64,000 nucleotides of DNA from Xiphydria camelus (Eukaryota > Arthropoda > Insecta > Hymenoptera > Xiphydriidae). Shown in pieces: positions 45,232 to 55,764 of the stretch. Location: the NCBI GenBank assembly GCA_963678675.1, contig OY783200.1, positions 5,344,501-5,408,500 on the forward strand, written 5' to 3'. A program made the translations under genes and the position numbers. Position 1 is the first letter of the stretch. The number at the start of each line of letters is the position of its first letter. Under the pieces are notes generated by a model. That model was not told the origin of the DNA and ran no database searches. It saw nothing but the letters and a program-made list of their open reading frames with translations.

Positions 45232-48200
45232 GTGCAGGTCGCGATTATCTAACGTCGACGTCGCCGACGATACAGTGCTACGTCGAAACGGATATAGAGG
45301 AGTAGCCCCGTCGACGATCTCTTCCGCGACGAAAATGAATGTTCCTTCCAGTTGGAAATTCTCTGATCGATGCACGCTTTGTATTGGCGCGACCGCGGCG
45401 AATTCTTTCCTCTCTTCTCGACTCGGTCTAAATCGAATAAACCTTAGATTCGCGTAGATTCTTCCAATGAGAAAAGAGCGCGGGTTGGAGAACCGCGAGA
45501 GAGAAAGAGAGAGAGACCAGGTAGCTAATCGTGTCCTGTGAAAAATCTGCTTTCAGCCGCAAAAGCCCGGATAACATCGTTAGACGAGAATGTGAACCGC
45601 GTTCGACGGGAGAATAATGCGAACGCAAAAGGTGGGTGATGAGTCTGCGTCCCTCCGCCTCCCCCTGCCTGCAGCATGTCCTTTTGAACGTAGCGCCCGG
45701 GATTCCGTTTCCCGTACCACCTTCGGAGCGTCTCCGCGCGCGACAACGTCGTCCGAAGCGGCGGCAGCGATTGCGATCCGGCGTAGAATCCACATCGTCA
45801 CCGTTTACGTAGGCGAACGATGTCAACGCAGTCAAGGTCTCGAAATGCGTTGGTCGCGCGCGCGGTAGTTGGGATGAAGTCGAAAGTCGCCGGCGCTCTT
45901 GCCGATAATAATTACGTCAGGGGAGCGCGCTCAATTGATACGCTCTTCGGGCTGGCGATTCCCCTTCGCGCGGCGCGGTGATTTCATTTCTTCCTCGGGT
46001 GGGGCGGGTCAGGAGGAGGAAAACAGAAAAACTATGCTTTATAAGGCAATAAATGAAACTTAGCTACGATTTTTTTGCACTCCATGTGCTTTGCCAAAGT
46101 TAAAAAAAAATAATTTCATTTGTCGGGTTTCGCATTTCAATTACATAACTTTTAAGGTATTCCTAGCGCGAGATGAAAAATTTCAGAGAATGCTAATTTT
46201 TTTGTAGAATGGAAATTAATATCGTAAGATAATTTTTGAAATGTATCAGGTTTGGTCACCAGGCATTTAAGAAGGAATTTTGATTTTTAAATTTGAAAAT
46301 TTAACATGTAGCTATGGAAAAATCCACTCTTCCACATTTTAATGCCGACAATATACACGTTTAAAAATTATACACATTAAATAAAGCCATTTCCATATCT
46401 TCACAAAACTGCATAAAATTGTTTGAGTCCATAAAAATATAAGGTCACCGACTGTTTAACAAAAATAATGATGTTCGTAAACAGCAAAACGTAGTTTTTT
46501 GACGATAAAACATAACGTTAAATAGAATTGGCACAACGTTTCATCATACACATGGTGACAGTGATGTGTATGCATCTATGCGACACAATATTATAGGGAA
46601 TATGAGTATATTATATGACGTAAAATTTTTTTTTTACTGATTTATGAGAAGCACGCCTGTGACACCTTGAAAATACGCTCCTAAGCGCTAGGAATGCCTC
46701 AAATCAATCAAGATTTTGAAAATTCGAGAAAGGATTCTGAACGCTGAAACGTTAGCCTTCAAAACGCTCCATCGGCGATCGAAATTGTATCATTTTTAAC
46801 AAAGGTACAGCCAGTTTTAAAACAACCTTCTTTCTTGCGAAATATAAGTGATCCCTTAATTCTTTTGCGGAGTGTATTTTCTTACTCGAAGTAAAACCAT
46901 GGCTTGTGATCCTGAAATTATATCACGTTTTTGATTGAAGAAAACATTTCTTCGACACCAGCAATTATTTCTCTTAGAGCACAGTAGAGACATTCCAACT
47001 CACCCGAGCCTTTCCTTCAGACCACCTTCGAGGACGCGAGAGGATAGAGAGGCTCTCCCCGATGGGCAGCAACGAGAATGGCGATAACGAAGACGCGGGC
47101 CGACCGGTTCAGATAGTCCTGGCACAGCCCGGTCACACATTCGAGCTCGACGAAGATGCCCTTGCAGAGATCCTCATGCAGGACGAGATCAAGGACCGCA
47201 GCGTGGTCGTGGTCTCCGTCGCCGGTGCGTTCCGCAAGGGCAAGAGCTTCCTGCTCGACTTCTTCCTCCGTTACATGAACAGCAAGGTGCGCGCGCGCGC
47301 GCGCGCGATTTCCTCCGTTATCCGACTCTGAATTCCCCGGGCGTGTCTGACGTGGTCTTGACAAATTCCGCAGTACAATCTGAAGCACACGGACGACGAG
47401 ACCTGGGTGGGACGCGACGACGACCCGCTGCGAGGCTTCTCCTGGAGAGGAGGTTCCGAGCGGGACACCACCGGTATCCTGATGTGGTCCAAAGTCTTCC
47501 CCGCCACGCTGAAGAACGGCGAGAAGGTCGCGATAATCCTGATGGACACGCAGGGCGCCTTCGACAGTCAGTCGACCGTGAGGGACTGCGCCACGGTTTT
47601 CGCGCTGAGCACGATGCTGTCGTCGGTGCAGATCTACAACCTGTCGCAGAACATTCAGGAGGACGACCTGCAGCACCTCCAGCTCTTCACAGAGTACGGC
47701 CGGTTGGCGCTGGAGGAGTGCCACAGCACGCCCTTCCAGAGGCTACAGTTCCTCGTGCGGGACTGGAGCTACCCCTACGAGGCGGACTACGGCGCCGAGG
47801 GCGGTAAGAAGATACTGCGGCGCAGGCTGGAAATCTCCGACAAGCAGCACCCGGAGCTCCAGAGTCTGCGCAAGCACATAACCTCCTGCTTCTCGGACAT
47901 ATCCTGCTTCCTCATGCCGCACCCGGGCCTGAAGATCGCCACGAACCCGCAGTTCGACGGGAGGCTCTCGGAGATCGAGTCGCAGTTCAAGGAGCAGCTG
48001 AAGGTGCTCGTGCCGATGCTCCTGGCGCCGGAGAACCTGGTGACGAAGAAGATCAACGGCCAGGTGGTGAAGTCGCGGGATTTGGTGGAGTACTTCAAGA
48101 GCTACATGAAGATCTACCGCGGCGACGAGCTTCCCGAGCCGAAGAGCATGCTGGCGGTGAGTTCGGTCGCGAATCCAGCGACTCGAGATCCCGGCTAAAA

Positions 48201-51200
48201 CGTCGCTCTTCTCCTCGCGCACAGGCAACCGCGGAGGCGAACAACCTGTCGGCAGCTGCGGACGCGAAGGAGCTTTACATGCAGATGATGGAGCTCGTTT
48301 GCGGCGGCACCAAACCCTTCCTGGCCACCGCGCACTTGGAGTCGGAGCACCAGCGGTGCGTCGACAAGGCGATACATCAATTTCAGAACAAACGAAAGAT
48401 GGGCGGCGAGGAGTTCAGTCAAACGTATCTGGAGAAGCTGCAGAAGGTGCGTCGAGGATCCGGAGTCGACGGGCGAGCTCTGACGATCGTCTGTCTCTTT
48501 CAGGACATGGACGATTCCTACCTGCAATTCAAGGCGTACAACGAGAGCAAAAACATATTCAAGGCGGCGCGAACTCCCGCAGTGTTCTTCGCGATTGCCG
48601 TCACGATGTACATTTTCTCGGGAGTCTTCGGACTCTTCGGTCTCTACACGATAGCGTATATCTGCAATCTCGTCATGGGTGTGGGGCTCTTGACGCTCGT
48701 TTTATGGGCGTACATTAGGTTGGTATTGCTCGCTATTTCGATTCGCCGCTGATATTCCTCTCTGACGCGTTTCCCTCGTTCCTCCGCAGGTATAGCGGAG
48801 AATTCAGCGAGCTGGGCACGCAAATCGACGAGCTCGCCAGCGCTATGTGGGAGAACGTAAGTGAATTGGCGTCTCTTCTCTCGAGTCCTCTCCGCGTGTC
48901 GTTCGATCTCAAAATTGCGAAACGTTTCCCAATTCCAAATCGCAGGCTTCACAGCCCCTATTTGTTTTATTTATTTTAGGGGAAATACGGGAAATTTTAG
49001 CAAGAAAAGGGGAAAGTTTTTATTAAAAAGAAGTTCTAGAAAAATTAGAAATGTATAGTGATTTTGAAAAGTAACAATTTTTAAGATATACCATATGAGG
49101 GTAAACTTACTCGTCAGGAAAGAAACTTGAATTACCATTATCTCATTATTTATGAACTTTTGACGTACATCGATATAAGGCTTTGTCACAGATAAAAATG
49201 TAATCTTCAAAAATACATATAAACATGAGCCAAAAGCTCATAAATACTGAGATAATAGTAATTAGACTTGCTTTACTGGCGAGTAAGTCCAGCCTCGTAT
49301 GATGCAATGAAACACCAATATTTATTAAATGAATGGAGGACGTTTTTTGTAACTTAAAAATTTATATCTTACGTTGTGTAACTTCGTGTATCACAATCTG
49401 ACTTAAGGAAAAGATACCATTTCGTCATCCTAATAAGTGCCTAAATCCACTTACCTGAAACGGAGATAGGCATTTTTCTTATTAGGGCGACGATTTGTCG
49501 AATCGAGTTTCTGATCAGAAACATTAATTCAACTAGGTTATTACAGTTTCTGGCTATATTATTAGACGCACCTTGATTTGTTAATATAAAACACAGGTTT
49601 GGAGAAGAGAAGAAAAGCTACTAATTTTACTTCAATATGTCTGAAAGAAAACATTTAACATCTTTGAATATCGGGAAATAATAAAACACGCGTTTTTAGT
49701 AGCAATAATCATATATCTATTTACTTTTGTCAAATGTTTAGATAGTCAATGAGATATATGTATTATTATTAACATTTACTAAAGATGTCTTTGACGTCAG
49801 GCCTCACAGCATTCCTAAACTTTTTTTTAGTAGGGACAAAATAGGTCACGTGGCCAATAAAATATGAAGGGTCCAGTGGAAAAACGATGAGGTTCCATAT
49901 TTCTAAAAGTTGAGAAACACGACATTTAAAGTTTCACAACGCGCCGGAGTCCACTGTGCCGTCTATTTTCAACCACAATTTTTAGTGGAATCTCATTGTT
50001 TGTCCCCTGTAAGGTTTGGTATGTTGATACTTCATGTTACAAGCTAACAGATGCCGCTAAAATATCGATTTCGAAGAAAATGGAACCTTTCAAAGTATAA
50101 AAACGTATACCTCTTATACAAAAAGGTCTACAAATAAGATTAGCTTAGTTTCTGCTAAGTTTTAATCGTCTTTTTAGGCTTTTTCAGATATACACTTTTC
50201 CTATACTTTCTTTCAGTAGACCAGTTAAATACAGTTTAGTTTAAGCATGACTCGTACACTTAACAGAAACAAAATAGCAACTGCAGCACACTCTAATAAT
50301 ACAAAAAAAACGTTTAAGGGTAAATAGGGACAAATTGAGGCTTGCTGTTCATAAAAGCTTTGACTCGCTTTTGAATACTATTAACGCATGCTCGTACGAA
50401 ACTAAATTTCAATAATACACACTCAAAACATATCCGCTCTCGTTATCATCAACAACGTAACTGACGCATTTTCGTACTCATCCAAGATTATTGTCTAATT
50501 AAATAACGTCATGAAAAATGCGTTTCTTTTATGGTACAACATAATTCAATAATAGATGAGCCATATCATAAAGTCGATCCTCGGAAATAAAACAAATTAA
50601 GATGCGTCTGATAATATGACCAGGGACTATAAATTTTAAACAAACTATTGACGCGGATAGTTGAACTAGAAGTTGTATTATTTTAGCAAACAAAATTGAC
50701 CATTTTGACCCCTTTCACGTACTCTGAAACAATTAAGGTGCGTCTTTTTGCTTTGTTGAAAGTTGGCAAAATTTATTCAAATTAGTAGGCTCGTAATATC
50801 TCTGCCTCTGCTTACTTTTATCCACTGAAATAAGTTTTAATCGGTCTTATTTATTTATTTACGTGCCGCTACCGTGTGGTTTTTTTCATTTAATAGTTGA
50901 GAAATTTATTATTCAATTTAGAAAATCGAATGCGATGCAATGAGCGTGATGGCTGACGCAATTTCAGTTAGATCTGACGGGCACCGATAACTCGAGCAAT
51001 ATTAGATTTGTCATGTTCTTACAGCAAATTCGGACACGGTAGCGACCCATATATTATTCCGTTGAATCCAATACAATGTATTATAGGGTCGTGTCAGATC
51101 TCTATTGAGTTATTACGAGCCGCGTGACACATATGGCGTATTTTTGATTTTTTGAATTTTAGGAAGTATGTATTCAGTTTTATTCAAAGAGGACACTAAT

Positions 51201-52358
51201 TCAGCAGACGTGGTTGCTCAGTGAGAGTTCGATATTTATTGGATGACATTAAATATTAACCAATGAGGATTGAACCTCATGAATCGATTTTACCCTAACT
51301 ATCACCTGAAAAATTCTCATAAGCTATTTTCAAAATCCCCAGAATTGAAAGATGCCCCTTAAAGAACAAATTCAACCGAGAAGCTGAATAACAAGTAGTT
51401 TTAGAAGGAAAAATATTGAATTACCTACGAGAGAAAAAGGGAAAAATCGTGAGCTTTTTTTAGGGTGAAAAGGGGGAAAACTTAAAAAAATAGAGGAATG
51501 AAGGGAAATAGGGGACACACTGTGAAGCCTGAAATCGCGCTGCGATTAGATTCGTCACACCCGAACTCCAACTAATACGCAGCGTTTCTTTCAATGTCAA
51601 CAGGTCATGCTGAGCGTGCGTCTCGTTCACAAACTGAGATACCTGATCCTATCCGCCTTCTTTGCCGTTTTCACTTGCACCTTCCTCTACGTTTACCTGC
51701 GCAAACGTCGCTACATCTGATCACACGCTCCCCTCTCGCTCTACCTGCTGATGATTTACCTTACTTTCAGCCTGAGTTTTTACGATTGATTTCCGAAACG
51801 CCTCTCGCGAGTCACAGCCACGTTTCGCGAGTTCCGTCGCTTTCTCTTTCGTTGCCCCGGTTCCGTTCGCACAGCCTGCATTGCGTTTCGTTAATTTCTC
51901 TATCTCTCTCGTCGTCTCTTTGTCCCCGTCGAAACGCTGCGCGACAAAGGGGAACCGCGGGGCTCGGAAAGGTATGATCGCTTGAGCACGAGAGGATCGT
52001 CGGCACGTCGCCCAGCCGTCGGGGAATTTCCAGAATCGGGAACTCTCGCGCGCGAGCTCGACTTCTCTTTAGAACCGAGAAAAAAATCGGTCCGAACGAT
52101 CTCGTTTTCGACTCTGAGCAGCGATCTGGAAGGAACCCGATACCGGCAGGAAGTCTTCCGCGTGATGCTAGCCGCGACACCGTCACGCGGTACCGTCGCT
52201 AATTCTCCGTCTTTTGCTCTGCGCAGTTCATGAAGCCGGTCTATCAGCAGTTCATGGAGCGATCGGTGTCCGTGGCCGTGCAGCAGGCTGCGGGCATGGC
52301 GGCGAACTCCACGATGAACGCCACGACGACCGCCAACGGCAAGATGAAGCTGCCGTAA
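45126..52358 (+). CDS. atl: Atlastin, ER-membrane-fusing dynamin-like GTPase
   Basis: Coding exons: 45126-45231 (alternative first), 47021-47286, 47374-48156, 48225-48446, 48504-48718, 48790-48856, then 52227-52358 (canonical) or 51604-51720. Every junction is GT-AG and in phase. From the internal ATG at 47062 the product is 547 residues, close to fly atlastin; with exon 45126 it is 596. In 47062 numbering, the GTPase has the P-loop GAFRKGKS (55-62), switch region ERDTTG (104-109), DTQG (133-136) and the RD motif of the guanine-nucleotide pocket (204-205). A three-helix middle domain (about 330-430) follows. Two hydrophobic membrane segments (about 435-456 and 458-480) form the ER hairpin, then the C-terminal tail. 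The family tethers and fuses ER tubules through GTP-driven dimerisation. Introns are 57-87 bp except the first (1789 bp) and last (2.7-3.4 kb). Confidence 0.93.
45232..47020 (+). other. First atlastin intron
   Basis: A 1789-bp intron, CpG-rich up to about 46010 and AT-rich beyond. It ends in a good polypyrimidine tract and acceptor (gcctttccttcag). The 135-codon minus frame at 45428-45835 and its overlaps show no domain. Nothing else is recognised inside. Confidence 0.55.
47021..47286 (+). CDS. atl: Atlastin core exon with P-loop
   Basis: Starts after acceptor tttccttcag and ends at AACAGCAAG|GTGCGC. It can be entered in phase from an upstream coding exon or start at its own ATG (47062, [13 protein letters not shown]). 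It encodes [20 protein letters not shown] and the G1 motif GAFRKGKS, then [13 protein letters not shown]. The intron that follows (47287-47373) starts with about ten GC dinucleotides right at the donor. Confidence 0.9.
47374..48156 (+). CDS. atl: Atlastin GTPase/middle-domain exon
   Basis: A 783-bp exon of 261 whole codons with acceptor ttccgCAG and donor GCG|GTGAGT. It carries [18 protein letters not shown] (switch 1), [15 protein letters not shown] (G3), [16 protein letters not shown] (G4-like RD), and CFLMPHPG. It ends in [10 protein letters not shown]. Codon usage is strongly GC-ended. All nucleotide-binding residues expected of an active atlastin are present. Confidence 0.93.
48225..48446 (+). 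CDS. atl: Atlastin three-helix-bundle exon
   Basis: 222 bp, 74 codons, from [20 protein letters not shown] to the [11 protein letters not shown] end. Acceptor gcgcacAG; donor AAG|GTGCGT. It corresponds to the middle-domain helices that reorient on GTP hydrolysis. The last 80 or so bases are the first part found in the downstream duplication. Confidence 0.92.
48504..48718 (+). CDS. atl: Atlastin membrane-hairpin exon
   Basis: Acceptor ctctttcAG; ends AG|GTTGGT in the middle of an arginine codon. It encodes [20 protein letters not shown], the conserved AARTPAVFF, then two hydrophobic stretches separated by GLFGLY. Together these form the paired membrane hairpin that keeps both protein ends in the cytosol. 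Confidence 0.92.
48790..48856 (+). CDS. atl: Atlastin post-membrane exon
   Basis: 67 bp; completes the split arginine, then [20 protein letters not shown] and EN. Acceptor cctccgcAG, donor GAAC|GTAAGT. It ends in phase 0, so either downstream terminal exon can be used without a frame change. Confidence 0.9.
49423..49492. mobile_element. 70-bp miniature TIR element in the last intron
   Basis: cgtcatcctaataagtgcc at the left; ttattagggcgacg inverted at the right. The flanking direct repeat is ATTT (49419-49422 and 49493-49496). The matching place in the duplicated copy, near 58091, reads ccatttgcgaatcg with no insert and one ATTT. This is a clean empty site, so the insertion post-dates the duplication (or was precisely absent from it). 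Confidence 0.75.
51604..51720 (+). CDS. atl: Atlastin alternative terminal exon with a third hydrophobic segment
   Basis: Acceptor tcaatgtcaacAG, then 38 codons in phase with 48856 and a TGA at 51718-51720. The peptide opens [12 protein letters not shown], continues with about 20 hydrophobic residues ([20 protein letters not shown]), and ends LRKRRYI. The segment is long enough to span a membrane and would replace the amphipathic tail that normally drives fusion. A donor-like AAAG|GTATGA at 51972 could splice the exon onward to the distal one, leaving the stop in place. No AATAAA was noticed between this stop and 52226, so its 3' end is uncertain. Confidence 0.65.
   Translation, partial: VMLSVRLVHKLRYLILSAFFAVFTCTFLYVYLRKRRYI
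52227..52358 (+). CDS. atl: Atlastin canonical terminal exon
   Basis: Acceptor gctctgcgcAG; 43 codons and TAA (52356-52358). It starts [20 protein letters not shown], an amphipathic helix matching in position and character the C-terminal tail of fly atlastin (FMRPIY...), followed by a small-residue, T/N-rich end, NGKMKLP. The tail binds ER lipid and is needed for efficient fusion in the studied members of the family. Confidence 0.88.
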   Translation, partial: FMKPVYQQFMERSVSVAVQQAAGMAANSTMNATTTANGKMKLP

Positions 52359-53553
52359 CGTTTCATTCCTACCGCGTCCTCCCCCCACTGGTCCCCCCGG
52401 AAAAGGTACACATTTAGCCCTCGAAGGAACGAATCGCCGTCATGCACGTTTTTACATTTTTATTTGCCTCGAAGCTCTGCGAAGCACCTTCCACTTTCCA
52501 CAGCGACGCGTCCTTCGTGCGCTTCGAATCGCGCGTGCGGGTTGTGACGCGGCGGAAGCTCGCTCCCTCGAGGGCTGACTGAATGGCAGCGCGGCGGTAC
52601 GTACGTGTCGTCGCAATCGTATCGTTCGATCATTTTTCGCGTAACAATATTCCAGTCGAAAGAGTCAGGAAGGGAGAGATCACGAATGGTCTTTCGCCGG
52701 TGATCGTGCAGCCTGCAGCGTGCGTTAAGATAGTGAGACAATTGCGAGTGTACAGTAGGTATTATCCTGATGTCGAGAATCCGTTTTAGATCGTTGAAAT
52801 TCGTGGATATCGATATCTGTGGTCATTATCGTGATGTCGGAAAAATCTTCGTGCCAGAAATTTCCTATATTATTGTCGTTGTACTGAATTAATTTGTAAT
52901 AAAAAAAAAACAAAGATTAGAGAAATATCGCAACGGTCCTCTTCGAGTGCAATTCGAGAGTACTTAAGCCGTGCCGCGTTCTCGCGATGAGCGACCTACG
53001 GAACTTCGCGCATGCCATATTGTTACGTGTGATCGTTTCAAAATTTTATAGCCGTCCACCGTGACGTCGTCGCGTTTTCTAACTCGAATCTATCTTGCCT
53101 CGTTACGAACTAATCCACCTATCTCATATGCGTAATTTTAATGTTTTACTTTATTCTTTAACGATAGATCCGCGCTCACGCTTTTTTGTCGGATACGAAG
53201 GCGCTCCCGTGAAAAGGTGTTCGCGTGAAATTGCGGCATACTTCACGCAAAGTCCGAGCTGCCTCCTTTTGTTTTCCCAGTTCTTTGAGACGACATCGCG
53301 ACGTTTTTATAGAATTTTTTTCTCGGGCATCCTCCGGAGAATTTACGAAAAGAGGAACGAGGAGCAATGAGCATAGCAATATTGCCAGCGATTCGCGCAA
53401 CGGTCCCGATGATCGAGAAGCCGAAGACTTTTACGGGAGAGATAATTCGTTAAATAACGTACGAGAGGAAGGAGCAGGGGCAGCGATCTTCGTTGAAGAG
53501 AAATTAGACGTCGCTCAATTGTTCTGTATCTATTTGTAACTCATTAAAATAAA
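52359..53553 (+). other. Atlastin 3' UTR (putative) with polyadenylation signal
   Basis: No coding frame continues after 52358. AATAAA occurs at 53548-53553; a further AATAAA is near 53740. Part of this region (up to about 52765) and the stretch from about 53655 are repeated in the downstream copy. Small frames at 52460-52741 and 53095-53539 have no domain. The stretch to about 53970 is also in the duplicated unit. Confidence 0.5.
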
Positions 53554-54080
53554 GGAACTTGTTATCATTGGAATAGCGTGTCTGATTCGCTCGTTAAGTG
53601 GATAAGTGCGATCTTATTTTGTGCGGCATTTGTTTGTACACTGTATATATGTAAAAGTCCTCGAGTAGGAAGTAATAAGACGACGATATGGGTAGAAATA
53701 CTATAAGATTGTGGTGTCGATGTGTAAAGGGTTATTAATAAATATTTTTGTATTTGTAAGATAGCTTCTATTTCACTCATAGATCCCGCAAACATCGTCT
53801 CCGCGCAGCTCTATCATACTTGATTCCCCACGAACGCAATCTGCAGGGCTTTAATTTCAGTCACAAATAAAAAAATAGTGCATTTTGATGCCTTTTTTAT
53901 TTGAAAAAAATTACCAATCTTTCATTTGAGCATTATGAAGGGTTCAAAAAAGCTGTCTAATGGTTTTTGTAATTAAAAAATTACCTTCTTGCTGAGCAAT
54001 CCGTAAATACGTTTGCAACTGATGAGACCTGGTTCCCCATCCATCTTGAGCAAATTGTTAACAAACTGTGCTGCGGGTAA

Positions 54081-54395
54081 GGCTTAACTCACACGGTGCG
54101 ACTTCACTGCGACAGCAGTGCGACGAAACTGACGCACTCGGTCGAGAGTACGTCGCACGCGGCAAATCAGCATGGGGACGCAGCGAAGCACTCACACGGT
54201 GCGACTTCCCTGCGACAGCAGTGCGACACGCACCTCGCGCTTGTCTGTATGACATCTACAGTGGCGGTGTCGTTGTGTTAGTTTGCCGCGCATCTGCTCA
54301 CGCGGTGGGACAAAACTGTCGCAGGAAAGTCGTCGATTCCTGCGACAGCGTGCGTCAGTTCTGTCGCAGTGAAGTCGCACCGTGTGAGTTAAGCC
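54081..54395. mobile_element. 315-bp PIF/Harbinger-type miniature element, copy 1
   Basis: TIRs ggcttaactcacacggtgcg and cgcaccgtgtgagttaagcc, exact inverses that extend inward (acttcactgcgacag). The direct repeat TAA lies at 54078-54080 and 54396-54398. The TIR core cacacggtgcgacttc recurs internally near 54192. No protein is encoded; the 180-codon frame through it is chance. A near-identical copy of exactly the same length is at 54823. Confidence 0.8.
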
Positions 54396-54822
54396 TAAAG
54401 AAATGCGCGAAAGCGTACCATTCATCAACGAGTGATAAACCACACGAGGCATCAGTCGGTTTCGCACGCAAGGAGAAGCAGTATCAGTCGCGCTCCAAAG
54501 TCAATCTCCGTTCCGAAGAAAAATGGGAGCTCTACGAATATCGCTGTTTCTGCTCGCGTCGCTCTTCTTCATTGGTCAGTAGGTACAGCTTCCTCTCCGC
54601 GTCGATATAGCTCTCAAGGCGTAGTTACGCCTGCGAGCAATCGACATCCGCACAACACAGAATATCGCAGGCGCAGGCTTATTGTATAATAATATCAGTC
54701 GTATTATAATACGCCTAGGCGTATTGTAATACTACTGAAATCATGAAGAATCTGACAATTTGGCTACCTAATAATTTTAGGCACATTATAACACGCCTGC
54801 CGCTTGTTAGGCGTATGCCTAA
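54396..54822. other. Spacer between twin miniature elements
   Basis: Mixed sequence. Near 54510-54610, atgggagctctacgaatatc and cattggtcagtaggtac look faintly like a short coding exon plus donor, but nothing is recognisable. Bases 54690-54820 carry several cgcctaggcgtatt / aggcgta motifs. No gene is supported. Confidence 0.3.
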
Positions 54823-55137
54823 GGCTTAACTCAGACGGTGCGACTTCACTGCGACAGCAGTGCGACAAAACTGACGCACTCGGTCGAGAGTACGTCGCAC
54901 GCGGCAAATCAGCATGGAGACGCAGCGAAGCACTCACACGGTGCGACTTCCCTGTGACAGCAGTGCGACACGCACCTCGCGCTTGTCTGTATGACATCCA
55001 CAGTGGCGGTGTCGTTGTGTTAGTTTGCCGCGCATCTGCTCACGCGGTGGGACAAAACTGTCGCAGGAAAGTCGTCGATTCCTGCGACAGCGTGCGTCAG
55101 TTCTGTCGCAGTGAAGTCGCACCGTGTGAGTTAAGCC
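54823..55137. mobile_element. 315-bp PIF/Harbinger-type miniature element, copy 2
   Basis: Same length and nearly the same sequence as 54081-54395. It is flanked by TAA at 54820-54822 and TTA at 55138-55140. The same internal repeat of the TIR core lies near 54935. High identity suggests recent mobilisation or local duplication. Confidence 0.8.
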
Positions 55138-55381
55138 TTACGGTATGCCAGGCGAATTGTAATTGTTATTGAAGTATTTCTCACGTATTTACGAAACTAT
55201 GGAAATAGGTGGAACAGAAAAAGTTATTTTATAATTATCTATGAGGAGTTTTATAACAAATTAGTTGAAATTAAGACATTCTGAAAAATCTGTACCTATG
55301 ATATTCTGTGAAATATACCTATGAGACATTGTGGAAACATTACACATGAGATGCATGAGCATGAGATGCTCTGAAGACATT

Positions 55382-55653
55382 ACATATCGCTCATGTGCCA
55401 TGCAACAGTGGCAGAACCCAAAATTGGAATTTTCCCAAGAGACGACTTTGAAAGTTGAATTATTATATTATATGAGCGTTGACCATTTGCTGCCAGATTA
55501 TGATAATTATCATAGAATTTTCATGATAATTATCATAATCTGGCAGCAAATGGTCAACGCTCGTATAATATAATAATTGAACTTTTAAAGTCGTCTCTTG
55601 GGAAAATTCCAATTTTGAGTTTGCCACTGTTGCAGCGCCCATGAACGATATGA
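55382..55653. repeat. Long near-perfect palindrome
   Basis: Arms of about 130 bases around a centre near 55518. The left arm includes caacagtggcagaaccc, ttggaattttcccaagagac and gcgttgaccatttgctgcc; the right arm has their inverses. The central loop is itself atgataattatcat repeated as an inverted pair. Small frames of 68-80 codons on the two strands are mirror images of one another. Bases 55140-55380 are spacer. Confidence 0.85.
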
Positions 55654-55764
55654 GATGCTTTGGAGACATTGCGCTATGAGATACTACTCATAAACTATTA
55701 CGTAAATGATGTTTTATGTAATGACATGTGATGGCAGATCCCTCTAAAAAAACGATTCAATCCA

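Noticed and set aside
47017..47724. 235-codon minus-strand frame opposite the atlastin GTPase exons, and 47743-48228 and 48195-48527 likewise
   Set aside because: Antisense shadow of a strongly GC-ended coding sequence; reads across introns of the real gene.
47343..47807. 154-codon plus-strand frame overlapping the atlastin core exon
   Set aside because: Out of frame with the conserved GTPase and starts inside an intron.
54068..54610. 180-codon frame spanning the 315-bp element
   Set aside because: Made of TIR and spacer sequence; the second copy has a different open length.
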